A DNA stretch of 64,000 bases, taken from Cricetulus griseus (Eukaryota > Chordata > Mammalia > Rodentia > Cricetidae). Of this stretch, positions 34,450 through 46,139 are shown in pieces. Below the pieces are notes generated by a model. The model made no database searches. It saw nothing but the letters and a program-made list of their open reading frames with translations, and was not told where the DNA came from. The translations under genes and the position numbers were made by a program. The stretch covers positions 265,274,498 through 265,338,497 of the forward strand of contig NW_023276806.1 of the NCBI RefSeq assembly GCF_003668045.3, written 5' to 3'. Positions within the stretch are counted from its first letter, which is position 1, and the number at the start of each line of letters is the position of its first letter.

Positions 34450-34993
34450 GTTTTTTGCTCGTTTTACTCTTTTGGCTCTTTGCCGGGGGTGGGGGGGGGG
34501 GAGAAGGCAACTCCAAAACAAACACACACCCAAAGACTTATTCTTACCTATCAATGCCCAGCCTTAGCTTGGCTTGTTTCTAGCCAGTTTTTCCTAGTCT
34601 AGATTATCCATCTACCTTTTGCTTCTTGGCTTTTATCTTTCTCTATTTCTTATATTTTTGGTTGTGAGCCTAGGCTTTAATGGCTGAGCCATCTTTCCAG
34701 CCCATCTCCATTTCTTTATACCTTTATTTACTTCTTAGTCTGTGGCTTACCCATGGAGTCCTCTCCCTTGTCCTGCTCCCCAAATGTATCCTCCTATTTC
34801 TTCTCTCTCCCTGGCAGCCTGACCCGATGTTTCTCCAGCCTTGTTATTGGCCATTCAGATCTTTATTAGACCAATCAGCTTCACAGAGTTGAACAAATGC
34901 AATTTAAAAGAATGCAACACATCTTTGCTTCATCAAGCAAATGTTCCACAGCAAAAACAAATGTAACACATCCCAAACTAACATTCCACAACA
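34450..34993 (-). mobile_element. Rodent ERVK-type LTR
   Basis: On the minus strand it begins TGTTGTGGAATGTTAG and contains 'aactctgtgaagctgattgg' and 'taataaagatctgaatggcc', with an AATAAA. The left part 'gacttattcttacctatcaa' to 'gcccagccttagcttggctt' is the other end of the same family. A short SINE-derived piece ('ggctgagccatctttccagc') at about 34,660-34,702 and a G run at 34,485-34,500 interrupt it. I could not confirm a target duplication. Confidence 0.6.
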
Positions 34994-35449
34994 TAAACTA
35001 GGTATAATTTTAGTGTATTGGTTACTTTTAAACTCCCATTGAGATTACTTTGTTTATATGATGAATCCTATCAAACATTTAAGAAGAAAAATATTTCTAT
35101 ATAAGCTCTCTTATAAAACATACAACATCGGAAAACATTCCAACTATTTTATGAGGTCAGAGTATATAGATTTATACGTTTAATCCAAATTTAATATATT
35201 CATGAAAATGTATAAGTATATATCTGAAGCTCTTAAAACTGTACCATTAAAACAGATGACTGTTATTTCATGGAAATTACACTTTGATATTATGGCTTAC
35301 ATTTTGAAGTCATCTTTGTGCATTTGGTCTTGAAAATAATCACATTAAGATCAATATAACTCAGAAAGTTGCAAGTAGCTAGGATTTAAATTCACAGCAA
35401 GTGAGAAGAAAGTACATTTTATTTTTTCCTGAAATTTATGTCCCACTAG
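34994..35449. other. AT-rich unique sequence, no feature seen
   Basis: Nothing was recognised over about 450 bases. Confidence 0.4.
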
Positions 35450-35645
35450 GGAATAAAAAGAATTCTCATGCATTACTGGCAATGATGTAAAAAGTACACA
35501 GCCATTTTCAATACATCTACTAGACTGTTCAAGCCATCTGCTAAGCATTAGGTAAAGACATTATCCCAGCAAACTCCATTGCTTATAATAGCTCAGGCAG
35601 TGGTGGGCAATATTTGAAATGCCCAAAATTATTAGGAAAAATTGA
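35450..35645 (+). mobile_element. Old L1 ORF2 C-terminal fragment
   Basis: 'cattactggcaatgatgtaa', 'agtacacagccattttcaat' and 'gcttataatagctcaggcag' follow the ORF2 end region (the 'GGNVKW' to 'NIAKTWK' coding zone). It is strongly diverged. Confidence 0.5.
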
Positions 35646-35899
35646 AGAAAAAAGATAACCATTTTAACACTAAAGATAGGTCTAAGAAGTCTATTATAGA
35701 TCTCATGGAAGAAACAAATTGTGGGAAAAGTGTGGTGGAGGGCTGAAAAGTTGGCTCAGTGGATCTGAGTCCTAGGCTACATAAGCATTAGGACCTTGTT
35801 AGGTCTCAAAACAACCTTGGACAACAGCTCACTAAGGTGTTGATTTATCAGACCAATGAGGATGCTGGCAGCTAGATTCTCCAGCAAGTACCTATTAGA

Positions 35900-36270
35900 A
35901 AATCCTGGCACATAGCATTTCTCACTCCTGCCCTTTGGCCCTAAATCTTCCCAGTTCCTGAGCTTCTCTGCCCTTCTCCCAGCTTCCCTTTTCTATATAA
36001 CCAAGCGTTTTGACCAAGCACTCTCTTGGTTATCCTCTTGGTCCTCAAGTCCTCCCTTAGTTCATTTGCCCTCTCTCCTCCTCCCTCTCTCTTCTCTTCC
36101 TCTCAGTAACTGCTCTTCATGGCCCAGTCTATTCTGTCAGCCATATTCAGTCTGAACAGTTCTAGATGCCTCTGGCTGTTCTCTCCCTCATGTCTACAAC
36201 GAAAACCTTCTTCTCAACCATACCTAGGAGTGGTTTCATCCTCATTTTCATTCAGATGTGAATATGGGTC
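35900..36270 (+). mobile_element. ERV LTR-like segment
   Basis: A TATA-like box (ctatataacc, about 35,992) is followed by a long pyrimidine-rich leader and 'ctacaacgaaaaccttcttc', where related rodent LTRs have an AATAAA, then 'cctaggagtggtttcatcct'. This is the U3-R-U5 layout of a rodent ERV LTR that I recognise only in general form. Boundaries are approximate. Confidence 0.45.
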
Positions 36271-37099
36271 CCAAGCAACCACAGAAAATCCAGGGCATGG
36301 CTATGCACACAAGCAAATCCAGTGCTTTGCAGGTCAGAGACTAGGATTGCTGAGACTTGCTTAGCCACAGTTTCTGTGAAGTCGCTGTCTCAAGGGAATA
36401 AGGTGGGCAGTGAAGGAGCCTGGCTCTTGATGTCTGCTTCTGTATATGTACAACCATATGCACCACGCCACCCCCTAAACAGGAGCACATATCACAGTCA
36501 TGTACACAAAAGGCAACAGTGAAAACCAACTAAAATTTATTTAATATTTAATCAGATAAGCTTATAATAAAATCCCTAAGCTAAGGAATATTTTTAACAC
36601 ATAAAGGGATACACTGAAAATAAAAAGAAAAGGCAACACTGTTGGATAAAAGTGATAAAAGGGCAGGGTCTGCAGAAGGTGCAAACGATGGGTGGATTTG
36701 AATGTTTTGTGCTCAGAAGGTGAGGTAGCACAGACAGGTAGCAAAGTCATTGGACTTAGACAGTAATAACTTACTGCAGTCCTCACCAACTCCACTCTTT
36801 AATGACTGTGGGTCTTTGTTTTAAAACAGGATAAACACCACTGATAGGAGAAAAATATAGAGTGAAGTAAAACAGTAGCTGTATCAGGTGAGGGTTTTTT
36901 TTTTTAATATGAGAGCCACAATATGCCTCCCCCTTCCTTACGTTGATTGCCTCAAGTATTTCATTTTCATAACTATAAGAAAATCAATGTTGAGGAATGG
37001 GGTTGCTACTGTGATTGACCTGACCATGTGATTCTCATGCCTTTCCAGCAAGTTTACAGGCAATATAGGAAAGAGATTTGAGCTAAGGGCTGGGGAGGC
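36271..37099. other. Unique sequence, no feature seen
   Basis: No repeat or gene was recognised. The short frames at 36,322-36,529 overlap on both strands. Confidence 0.35.
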
Positions 37100-38165
37100 C
37101 TAGAATGCTAAAGCAAATTGTAATGGGCCACTTGGGCAGAGCATGGGATTTGGAAGACTCCGTGCTAAGGGAAATGTTGACAGTGGATACCCAGCTCATC
37201 AGGTTTAAGAGGAAAATAAGCAGTGCATTAGGCATGTCCTGGAGGCTGTTCTATGTCAGGGCCCTGCCCATCAAAGGCACTAGAATGAAAGCAAAACTCC
37301 ATTCAAAAAGAGAGAAGCCAGACTGATGATAATACCACTGAAGAAGTTCCCTGCTGAAAAACAATCTAAAGAGCTGTTATTCCAGGATCAGCTAGGCACA
37401 GATGAGCCACATCAACTCTGATCTGAGCAGGGCAGCATACATCTTGAGCTGACAGCAGAACTTGGCACATGTTACATGGGAATTTTACAGGTAGAAGGTC
37501 ATGGATGCTGTGGGAAGATTTCCTAAACCCTGAGAGACGAGGCAGGGTCAGATTCACTGTATAGAAGCCCAGAGAGACCACCACCTGCAGCTGGGAAGAT
37601 GAAGCCTAAGGAGCAGTGGAGACACCAGATGTTTGAAAAACCAGAACCATGGTGCATCTACCAGGGAAAAATAGAACAAAGAAGAGGCTCTGTGTTATAG
37701 GAAACAGGCACGAGCACTCTGCCAGAGCCTTCGGAGTCCAGACGATTTCACCATGAGCCCAAGTGCCACAAACTGTAACACAAAAAAATAAAAGACCGAG
37801 AGACAGATATTGGGTTTCAAGCTTCAGGCTGAAAATCAGAAAAGCAAATCAGCTGGCCACTAGCTTTTACCTCTAGCTCAGGCTGAAAGGGCTGATACAC
37901 GAGCTCTTCACCAAGCCTCAGACTGCTGCCTCTCTTCATCATGGCTGGAGAGAATCCTGAGACTGAATGCCTTTCTATCTTCAGTGGGGCTGGAGAATGA
38001 ATGCCAGCTCTGAGACCCTGTTCCTGTCTTAAATATCTCTCGTGGGTCCTGGGATTAAAGTGTGTACCATCACTGCCTGATCTCTATAGCTTGAGGCTGA
38101 CTTTGTGTTCTGAATCCTCAGGCAAGCTTTAATAAATCAGAAATATTATATCATCACAAGACACC
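37100..38165. repeat. Rodent mid-repetitive segments, LTR-like
   Basis: 37,530-37,770 ('cgaggcagggtcagattcac', 'agagaccaccacctgcagct', 'ggaaaaatagaacaaagaag') and 37,795-38,165 ('gagagacagatattgggttt', 'ttcaggctgaaaatcagaaa', 'ctcaggcaagctttaataaa') are wordings I associate with dispersed muroid repeats. 38,040-38,075 includes a B1-derived 'cctgggattaaagtgtgtac'. Family names and exact boundaries are unknown to me. Confidence 0.4.
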
Positions 38166-38779
38166 TAGTGGCAAAAATGGGTGTTCGTCTTGTTGGCTTT
38201 TAGGCTTTAGTCTGGTCTTTCCTGTATGTCCCTCCATCCCACCCTTCTAGAATGGAAATGTTATTGCATCCCCACATATGGAAGAATGAAACCTGTGTTT
38301 GACTGTGTAGGTACTAACAGTTAAGGGATTACCTTGAGTCTCAGATAAGACTGTGGACTATTCTATATGTATTTTGTTTGTTTATTGAGTGTGTACCTAT
38401 GTTTTGCCTGCACATGCCATGGCTTACACATGGAGAAAGAGAAAACCTGTGGAGGTTCATAATTTCATATTTCAGAGGATGTGCTTAGTATGTGAGTATA
38501 AATATTAACTCAGTGTCTCCAAATATATGGAAAGACGTAAAAACATATTAAAATCTAGCTTTGTGCCAGGTCTTATAAACAAATACCACATTTTTGCATT
38601 ATCCCATCTTCTAGATATTATGTATTTCATAAACAAAAATAAGAATGGATCAAGTAAGCCGAACATTTTGAAATGTGCTAGTCCAAAAGCAGGTCCAAAA
38701 TCAGGCCTAGTAACTAATAATTAGATCAAGATTTGCAAATCCGATATTCACATTTGCACTCAAATGACAGTTAACTAAT

Positions 38780-38960
38780 GTGGCATTTTGTATGTGGGTG
38801 CGTGTATACGTATTTGTGTACATGCATGTGTGTGTACAGAGGACAGTCTCAGGTACTATCGTCTTTTGCTTTAAAACAGGGTTTCTGATTGGCAAAGTGG
38901 ACTAGGCTCTGCCTTCACCCTCCCCTTGGTGTGTTGTGACAAGCACAGTTCACCACAATT
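38780..38960 (-). repeat. Diverged B4-like SINE
   Basis: 'tgtgtacagaggacagtctc', 'ttttgctttaaaacagggtt' and 'actaggctctgccttcaccc' fit a reverse B4 with its B1-like half. The copy is old and truncated. Confidence 0.45.
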
Positions 38961-39955
38961 TGCTTTCCTTTGTGTAGAATATGCAGACCAAACTTACACT
39001 AACAATCGAGATTATCTCCCCAATCCTGAACGACGTGTTAATTGAAACAGACGTCATCCTATCTTTCCTTACCCAGGATGCAGAAGGCTTTCCAAACTCG
39101 TTTTCAGGATTGTGTTTTATTATGCACTAAGTGTTTTCTTGAACAAATATGATTTTTATTTTCCTAGAATCAGGTATTCTCTGAATTTTAGCCAAACTCT
39201 TCACGTAATGTATTGCAAATATTAAGGTTCCACTCTCAGATGTTTGGTATCCTGTTTTTGTAATGCCAGAAATAATGGATGCGGGCTATTTTAACTAATA
39301 ATGCATTCTGAGTATCAGGAAGATTCGAAGCTGGAAGAAATGTTTGGAGAAATAATCTCTGCTGAGTCTCAGCAACAGCATTGAAAGATAAAGCAACTCC
39401 CCATTCCAGACCAAAAAATAAAAAATAAAAAAATAAAAAAATTTTAAAAAAGCACTTGGCCCCAGTGTTTAAATGCTTTAACAATATTAGCCTGCCTTGG
39501 TCACTATGTAATTTTGTCTTCAAGTGATTAGAATAAAACCTTATCTGAAAATACAGAGCTGAGACTCTAAGCAGTTAAAGATGTTAATTGCTTCAATTAT
39601 TCCATTTGGAGGTGACAGAGCAACCCCCTTCTTCTCTGTGCCCTTCGCCATAGCTGAAGTGCCTCCATTTGAAGTCCTTCACATCCAGAAACAGGACATG
39701 ATTAACAAGGGACTATACAGAGAGCTCCTTAATAGGAATTATGTTTTATGTGCTGATATCAGAGTCAAAGCAGAAAAGAACAGATTATGTTAGATAGACA
39801 GGGGATTCCCCAAAGTCCTTCTTTCACTTTTTTTTTTTTTTTTTGAATTGAAAAATCATTCCAAGCACAAGACAGAGGACCCACACAGGCTTTCATTTCG
39901 AGTGTACTGAAGGGGGAAGCTCTGTCGTGGATAAAGGAAACAGTTGTACAAGTAA
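38961..39955. other. Unique sequence with (AAAAT)n
   Basis: An AAAAT-type run lies at about 39,417-39,447 and a T run at about 39,829-39,844. Nothing else was recognised. Confidence 0.4.
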
Positions 39956-39957
39956 GA

Positions 39958-40270
39958 CTGAATCACTGGTGTATGAGCTAGCTTGTTGGAGCCCATATCT
40001 TATAGAGGGATACCTTGCCCAGCCTTGATGCAGTGGGGAGGGGCTTGGTTCTGCCTCAACTTAATGTTCCAGGCTCTGTTGACTCCCCCTGAGAGGCTGA
40101 GAGGCCTTACCCTTTGGGAGGAATGGTTGGGGAGTGGAAAAAGGGAAGGGGGGGTGGGAGGAGGGTTGGGAGGGAGAACTGTGGTTGGAATGTAAAATGA
40201 AATACAAAAATAAAAAAGAAAGTAACATAATAAAAATATAAAACAATATAGTAAACATAATACGACGCAC
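39958..40270 (+). mobile_element. L1 3' UTR end, 5' truncated
   Basis: 'gagctagcttgttggagccc', 'ccttgcccagccttgatgca', 'aggccttaccctttgggagg', a G-rich purine tract, then 'aatgtaaaatgaaatac' and an A-rich tail match the end of a rodent L1 3' UTR. The copy at 43,110-43,330 is the same region on the other strand. Confidence 0.8.
40143..40174 (+). other. G-rich tract with quadruplex potential
   Basis: At least six runs of three or more G are separated by one to four bases inside an L1 3' UTR. This satisfies the simple G-quadruplex pattern on the plus strand. Confidence 0.7.
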
Positions 40271-42412
40271 ATGCATAGTTCCTACATAATTAATTCTCCA
40301 GTAGTTATTGAAAAAAAAGTACTCCTGAGTTTAACAATTGAAAAACTGGAAAGAACAACATGAACAAAGGAGGACTACAGGAGTGAAATTCTCCTTTAAT
40401 GTCTAGGTTCAAAAGTGCCATTTTCTAAACAACACTGGAAATGCTAACGCTCTGCTCATTCCAACGCTTCTCAGGCCAAGGTGACTGATGCATTACTTAT
40501 AAAATTATTTTCACTCAAACAGTGCCCAAGAACAAAGGCTAAATACAATGGCTTGTAAGCAAAGCTTCATACAGAGAAATCAAAAGGGTATGAAAAGAAA
40601 CCGTGGAAGCATCATGAAATGAAAATGAACTAAAGGCCTTTATCTTTTATTTATATTGTGAACAAATGAGAAAGCCTTGATATGGAATGATAAATTGCTT
40701 TCAAGCGTGGGATCAGCAAAGGAAATGGTAATTAATACCTATTATGCCTTTAGATTTTTATCTCATGCAAGAAGGATGTGCTGTGGGAGTTTGAGCACAA
40801 ATTAAAGGTACTAAAGGTTTTAGTGATTTTGAGATCCATATAAGTCATCTTAAATTTGAACTTGAGGTAATTATCATTTGCATTCACTCTGAGTCACTGG
40901 GAGCATTAGCATGAAGAGATTGAGTGCTGCATGGCAGGCCTGGCTCTGTGGTATGTCAGGTTAAACAAGGACTTAAAATCGGCAACATTTGCTTTGCTTC
41001 TAGAATTCAATGTTTTCCTTTAATCTCGAAAATGGAAGAAATGTCCCAGAAGGATTAATTACAATGTGCATGATAATTAGTCAAGGTGGAACTTAATAAA
41101 CCAGGAAAACACATAACCTGGTTTCATTAGCTTATCTATTATGGCTTTAGAAGGCTCCCAATACTTTGGGAATGGCAGCTATTTTATTATATGTAATTTA
41201 AAATAATAATACTCATTCCTAGACAGATTTAGGGGGCATTTTAATTTTAGTTAACTGTATTAATAAAAGTCTGTAAAACAAACACCTGTGGTTGAGTAGG
41301 CCTCACCCATCAGACACAAGGTATTGTGGAAATAATGCTAGATCTGTTTCCCAGCCAATGTGAGAGATTCATTTTCAAATGGTAGAATTGAAAGCAGACA
41401 GTCCCTGAAAAACAATCAGGTTATTTCTTTACATTCAGGTAATAGTTGGCAGTTGACCATTTGATAATTGTTTGGTCTGTGGAAAATCAGAGTGGTAGAA
41501 AAGGAGTAGAAGAGATGTGCTTCCAAGAGATGAGAGCAATGTGTTAGTTACAGGGATGCCTATGGCATCTGCTTTACTGCACTCCAGGCTTTTCCTCAGT
41601 GTGCACTATGGGATCCTGTTTATTTTACATATTGATTCCTTCTCAGATACCTGCCGGAATTTAAGAATTTAAGAGCTAAATATTAGTTCTTTCCCATATC
41701 ATTATGCAGCTAGTGTCTTTAGGGATGACCTTTTTAGTAGTGTGGAGTAATTAGTGAGATGCTCATATTAAATGAGAGACTTAAGTACAGATTAACCAAA
41801 GCTCTTCTTGTCGCCAGTGATATCTACCAGAGATTAACAATCACTTCAGTACAGGAAATCCAAAGAAACAGTTTCAGCAAAGGTGCTGCCGACCTAGAAT
41901 TTCATAATAAGGTATCAGTTCAGCAAAATGAAGTATTTGAGAACCTCGAGGACCGGATCTGAGGGATCTCAGAGTGACAGGGGTTGAGAAATGTCAAGAT
42001 GCCATGCTACTAAAGTTTTGCAGAACTTTTCCTTTGAACATAGAGTAGTCCCTGATATTTCCACACATCAGCATACAATGAAGATTACTTTCTTATCCAA
42101 ATTCTGTCCCCTGGAACTCTGAAGCTGGAGAGGTTGACCCAAGTCACATAAAAGAAGAGATCTTGCTTTGTGCAACTTATCATGGCAAGTCCACAACTCA
42201 CATTAGTTCTCTGCCCCTATGCATGGTGGCTTCATTCCCTACTGCACTCTTAAGCAGAGCTGCTTTCAGAAGAGCCTTTCTGGTTTCATCCTCTCTCCTG
42301 ACACTGATATTCTAGGACAGAGAGGATGGTCCAGGTGCCAGCGCTCTGGATTACCATTGCTTCTCATAGAGCAACATCCAGTTTAGTCACTGGTGAGTAA
42401 AAACTGAATAAT
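40271..42412. other. Repeat-poor unique sequence, possible conserved noncoding DNA
   Basis: No repeat is visible over about 2.1 kb. The section 40,620-41,160 contains several homeodomain-type TAATTA or ATTA motifs (for example about 40,730, 41,055 and 41,075) and octamer-like 'atttgcat' (about 40,876). This suggests, without proving, a regulatory element. Confidence 0.35.
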
Positions 42413-42720
42413 TGGGCTAGAGCTTGGCTTCCTAGGAAAGTGCTGGTACTGTGAGCATGAGGACTGAAGTTTGGATCTCCGGCACCTATATAAAATACTG
42501 AGCTTAGAGTTCTGGCATCTGGAACCCTAAAATCACACAGGTGGATTCAGGAGAACCCTGGAGTATTCTGTCAGATTACCTAGTCAAACCAATAATAGAT
42601 TCTATCTCCAAAAACAAGGTGGGCAGTCATAGAGGGAGACTTCTGAGCAACAAATTCATGTGCACATTTGTCTGCATGCATACTTACACAAACATATTCA
42701 CCCATACATGAAATCACCGC
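42413..42720 (+). repeat. B4-type SINE
   Basis: 'gggctagagcttggcttcct' (head), 'gtgagcatgaggactgaagt', 'ttggatctccggcacctata', 'gaaccctggagtattctgtc', 'gcaacaaattcatgtgcaca' and a CA/TA-rich end follow B4 order. It is old and diverged. Confidence 0.6.
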
Positions 42721-43109
42721 CCCACACATCCCACACACGAAGGGGGTGGAGGGATAAGGGGCATTTAATCAGAGTAGACAAATGGCCTAAACAAGCAGAA
42801 GGGAGATATGCTACTGTCAAGCTGTCTCTCACTGACAGTCTGGGCAAGTCTAAACTAACTAACCACAGAATGAGAATACTAAGACGTTTAACTGAGAATT
42901 TCCAGGATTAGCACTGTAAACAGATGCTGGATTTAGGAATAGGCTATCTAATTGCCTACTTTCTCCTCTAGTGTTGAATATTTATACCTGTATATAAAGG
43001 ATAGATAAATGCATGATAGATTTTCCGTGGTAGTGTACTTTATTGTTCCTTTAATTGAGTCTTCCTTGATTTTACTGTTATTTTCCCCAGGAGCTTGGGG
43101 TGCTGGTGT

Positions 43110-43330
43110 ATTGGTTGTTTTGTTTGTTTGTTCATTTTACATACCAACCAAGCCCCCCCCACTTTCCCCCTTCCCACCCCCATCCACTCCTTAGAGGGGG
43201 TAAGGCCTCCCTTAGGGAGTCAACGAAGTCTAGCATACTAAGCTATGGCAGGACCATCCTCTCTTCCCCCTTGTATCAAGGCTGAGCAAGGTATCCAACC
43301 ATAGGAAATAGGCTCCAAAAAGCCAGTTCA
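43110..43330 (-). mobile_element. L1 3' UTR end, antisense
   Basis: A T-rich tail (43,115-43,137), 'cattttacataccaacc', a C-rich tract, 'ggtaaggcctcccttaggga' and 'caaggctgagcaaggtatcc' are the reverse complement of an L1 3' UTR of the same type as 39,958-40,270. It is 5' truncated. Confidence 0.8.
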
Positions 43331-43811
43331 ATTTTACTGACCACCAGTTGTTTTGTAACTTTACTCTCTGCATCAAACTCAAGATTATCATTTTCTACCA
43401 TCCTTTCTTTAACTGTAGGAAAGTAGACTTGTGAATTGATTTCTAATGTGGACCCACTTGCTTGGTGTTTGTATTGCTAGGATACGTGTATTCCCAGACT
43501 AAATTCTACTTCTGGGTTCATTGCTCCTTCAAGAAACAACAGTTCCTAATAGAATAAAATTAGTTGTTTGGAGATTAGGGCCTTGAATTTATGAAGGTCT
43601 AAAATATGCTTTATTGTCCTTAACTGCGGAAACAGCTATTGACAATAGTATCAGTGATCCATAGACAATAATTTTTAAGGGATCTGCTTCAGAGGATAGA
43701 GCCTCATTTAAATGTAATGTTATAGTTACTAACAGAAGGGTCTTAATAACCTTTATTCAGTTGAATTCTATGCCTAAGAACCATTTCAAAGTTTGTGATA
43801 TTTCTTTTTTT
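43331..43811. other. Unique sequence, no feature seen
   Basis: Nothing was recognised. Confidence 0.4.
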
Positions 43812-43835
43812 AAGGATAATTTTTGTTTATTTGTG

Positions 43836-43900
<65 letters not shown>

Positions 43901-44080
43901 TGTGTAGGCTTCACATATGTCTCTGAGTATGTGGGTGCCTGCAGAGCCCAGACGAGGGTGTTGGAAGCCTTGGATCTGGAGATATATGAGCTTCCTGACA
44001 TAGCTGCTAGGAACTGAATTTGGTCCTTCAAGAGAGCAGGGATTAAGAACCCTTAATACTCGACTCATCTCTCCAGAACT
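43812..44080 (-). repeat. B3-like SINE with expanded (GT)n tail
   Basis: The right end 'cgactcatctctccag' is the reverse of the tRNA-like head. 'aactgaatttggtccttcaa' is the B-box zone and 'gtgggtgcctgcagagccca' the body. The tail has become about 64 bases of GT (43,837-43,900), which explains overlapping Val/Cys and His/Thr frames. Confidence 0.8.
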
Positions 44081-44279
44081 TTGATGACTTTTGCATCCAG
44101 TAGTACAACCATGTAAGGAACCTCTGTTCAAAGTGGCTAGATAATTCTAAATGCATTATTAATTCTCAATTTATAAACACAATAAATAGTCTCACCATTT
44201 GGTGCTTCATCTGCTATCATCGAATCTACTGTAGAATCAATTTACTATGTATAGATCATGAGTTCCCCCATGTAAAGGT

Positions 44280-44500
44280 ATAATAAGAACAGCCATGATC
44301 ATATAAAATAAAATAATAAATATGAAATTTTTATTGTAATATATATTTAATATATAAATTATATATAATATAAAATATATTTATAGAAAAATATAAAAAT
44401 TATATGTAAAATGTAATATAATAATGTGCCCTATAAATAAGATATAGATATATAAAATATAAAAATATGTAGAAAATATAAAAAATATATAATGATCTCT
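44280..44500. repeat. AT-rich low-complexity sequence
   Basis: About 220 bases are almost only A and T, with irregular ATATAA-type motifs and many short self-complementary words. Confidence 0.85.
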
Positions 44501-45261
44501 AAGTATGGTTAAGCACACATAAGAATGATAATTTAGAAATATATGTAATAAAAACTGCTTCAAAATGTTTTCCAAGTAGTGTAAGCAAAGTGAAGTCTTC
44601 ATGAAATAAGCTGGTATGCTAGTCAAGAGTATGCTACTGTCACAAAAGCTTGCATAGTATACTATATCTGGATCACCTATATGGCCAATATGTTGTGACC
44701 ATTCAACAAACACAATTTAGGTATGGACAACCTCCTACAAAATGTTCCCTTGAAGCCATTGGCTTTAAAAATGAGGGTTGCCATGTCTGTCTTATTCATG
44801 TATCATAAACAGCTTCCCATTCAAAAGAAGTATTTTGCTTTTGTGTTTCTGTTTCCTCCATTTTAGCTACTTGAAGTGCTCATAAGCTTCAAGTAGGTGA
44901 CTGATTTACAAGCTCTGTCAGGTTACAGATGAGCTACAGAGCTAGGCACTCCCTTCTGGGTCAGGTGACTCAGTCTGGACCTGCTAAGGGCAGAGGAGAT
45001 GAGAGTCTGCAGAGAAAGAAAAAGGAGTTGACAAGTTCACACAGACTACCCAATTGACTACAAATAATTATTTTGTAGTCCATTACATGAAATGGACACG
45101 ATGAATTTAAACATCTGACTCTAAAATCATTCATAGCATAAAAGTTAAATGATATACATTTTCCAGTATTTGAAAATTGGCCCCAAGTTCCACACATCCC
45201 ACTAGTATTTATGCTTGTTTGTAAGTGAATTTTGAAGATGATCAAATAGTAGGACCTTACT
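44501..45261. other. AT-rich unique sequence, no feature seen
   Basis: Nothing recognised. The 156-codon minus-strand frame at 44,970-45,440 crosses the small L1 insertion and is not credible as a gene. Confidence 0.4.
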
Positions 45262-45278
45262 AAAAAAGACAAGGGAAC

Positions 45279-45330
45279 TGAGATTGTCATGTAAATCAAT
45301 CTTGTTTCTAATTCAAATAAAAAATGATAA
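45279..45330 (+). mobile_element. 52-bp L1 3'-end insertion
   Basis: The insert reads 'caatcttgtttctaattcaa' followed by 'ataaaaaatgataa', the extreme 3' end of the L1 subfamily seen in reverse at 51,937-51,990 and 52,690-52,730. A perfect 17-base duplication, aaaaaagacaagggaac, flanks it at 45,262-45,278 and 45,331-45,347. The last bases, gggaac, also match L1 sequence just upstream of the truncation point, suggesting microhomology at the 5' junction. Confidence 0.85.
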
Positions 45331-45347
45331 AAAAAAGACAAGGGAAC

Positions 45348-45932
45348 AAGATTTCTCTCAGGAGAAAACATTACATTTGCAACAGCAACATCTGCTCCTC
45401 CAAATGGAGGTGTTTCTGTCTCCCAATCTCCATCAAACACCTCAAGACAAAGACACAGATGATAACAATGCCAAACATTGGAGGAAGGAAATGAAAATAA
45501 TGAGACATTCCTGAGAATCCTTCTTAGGACAGATGTGGTACATACATCCTTTGTCTACCATGGCATGGAATCCACTTTAGGTCTGCCAAATACCGAAACT
45601 CTTGAAGAACAATTGTTCTGTGTCTTAACTGCTAGAACTAAAGAACCATTCTTTGAGATTGAGAAGAGAGAAGGTGGTAATGATGCTTGCACCCTGTGAA
45701 ACAAGAATTTTTTCCATAGAGATCTCCAGGCTGTCAACAGAAAGGCTATCATACATAAAGAGGAAATAGGTCCAAAGTGTTGAGCAATGGCATAATAGAA
45801 ATAAGAACATGAGAAAGAGTTGATAAACAGGAGGAAGGAGGCAGCAACAAAGTTTAAATAAGCAATGCTTAACTTTTCCCTGAAACAATGACACCGTCTT
45901 GAATTTCTTAAGTATTCTTTTATATGTATTCA
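45348..45932. other. Unique sequence, no feature seen
   Basis: No repeat or gene was recognised. Confidence 0.4.
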
Positions 45933-45934
45933 TT

Positions 45935-46100
45935 CTTTTTTTTTTTTTTTTGAGACAGGGTTTCTTTGTGTAATACTCCTAGCTTTCCTGGAACTCACTT
46001 TATAGAACAGAGCAGCCTTGAACTCACAGAGATCTGCCTGCCTCTGCCTCCCAAGTGCTGGGATTAAAGGTGTGCACCACCACCACCACCACCACCAACA
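45935..46100 (-). repeat. B1 SINE with CAC triplet expansion
   Basis: A full-length reverse B1 has its T-run at 45,935-45,951 and its 5' end at about 46,100. The usual short 'caccac' of the B1 start is expanded to about eight CAC or CACCAC units at 46,075-46,096. 'aagtatt' plus T-rich words on both sides suggest a diverged target duplication. Confidence 0.9.
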
Positions 46101-46139
46101 CAGGCAAGTATTTTTTATGTTCACCATGAGTTATTTCTC

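Noticed and set aside
44970..45440. 156-codon minus-strand frame
   Set aside because: It runs through the 52-bp L1 insertion and both target duplications, shows no known domain, and would have been altered by that insertion.
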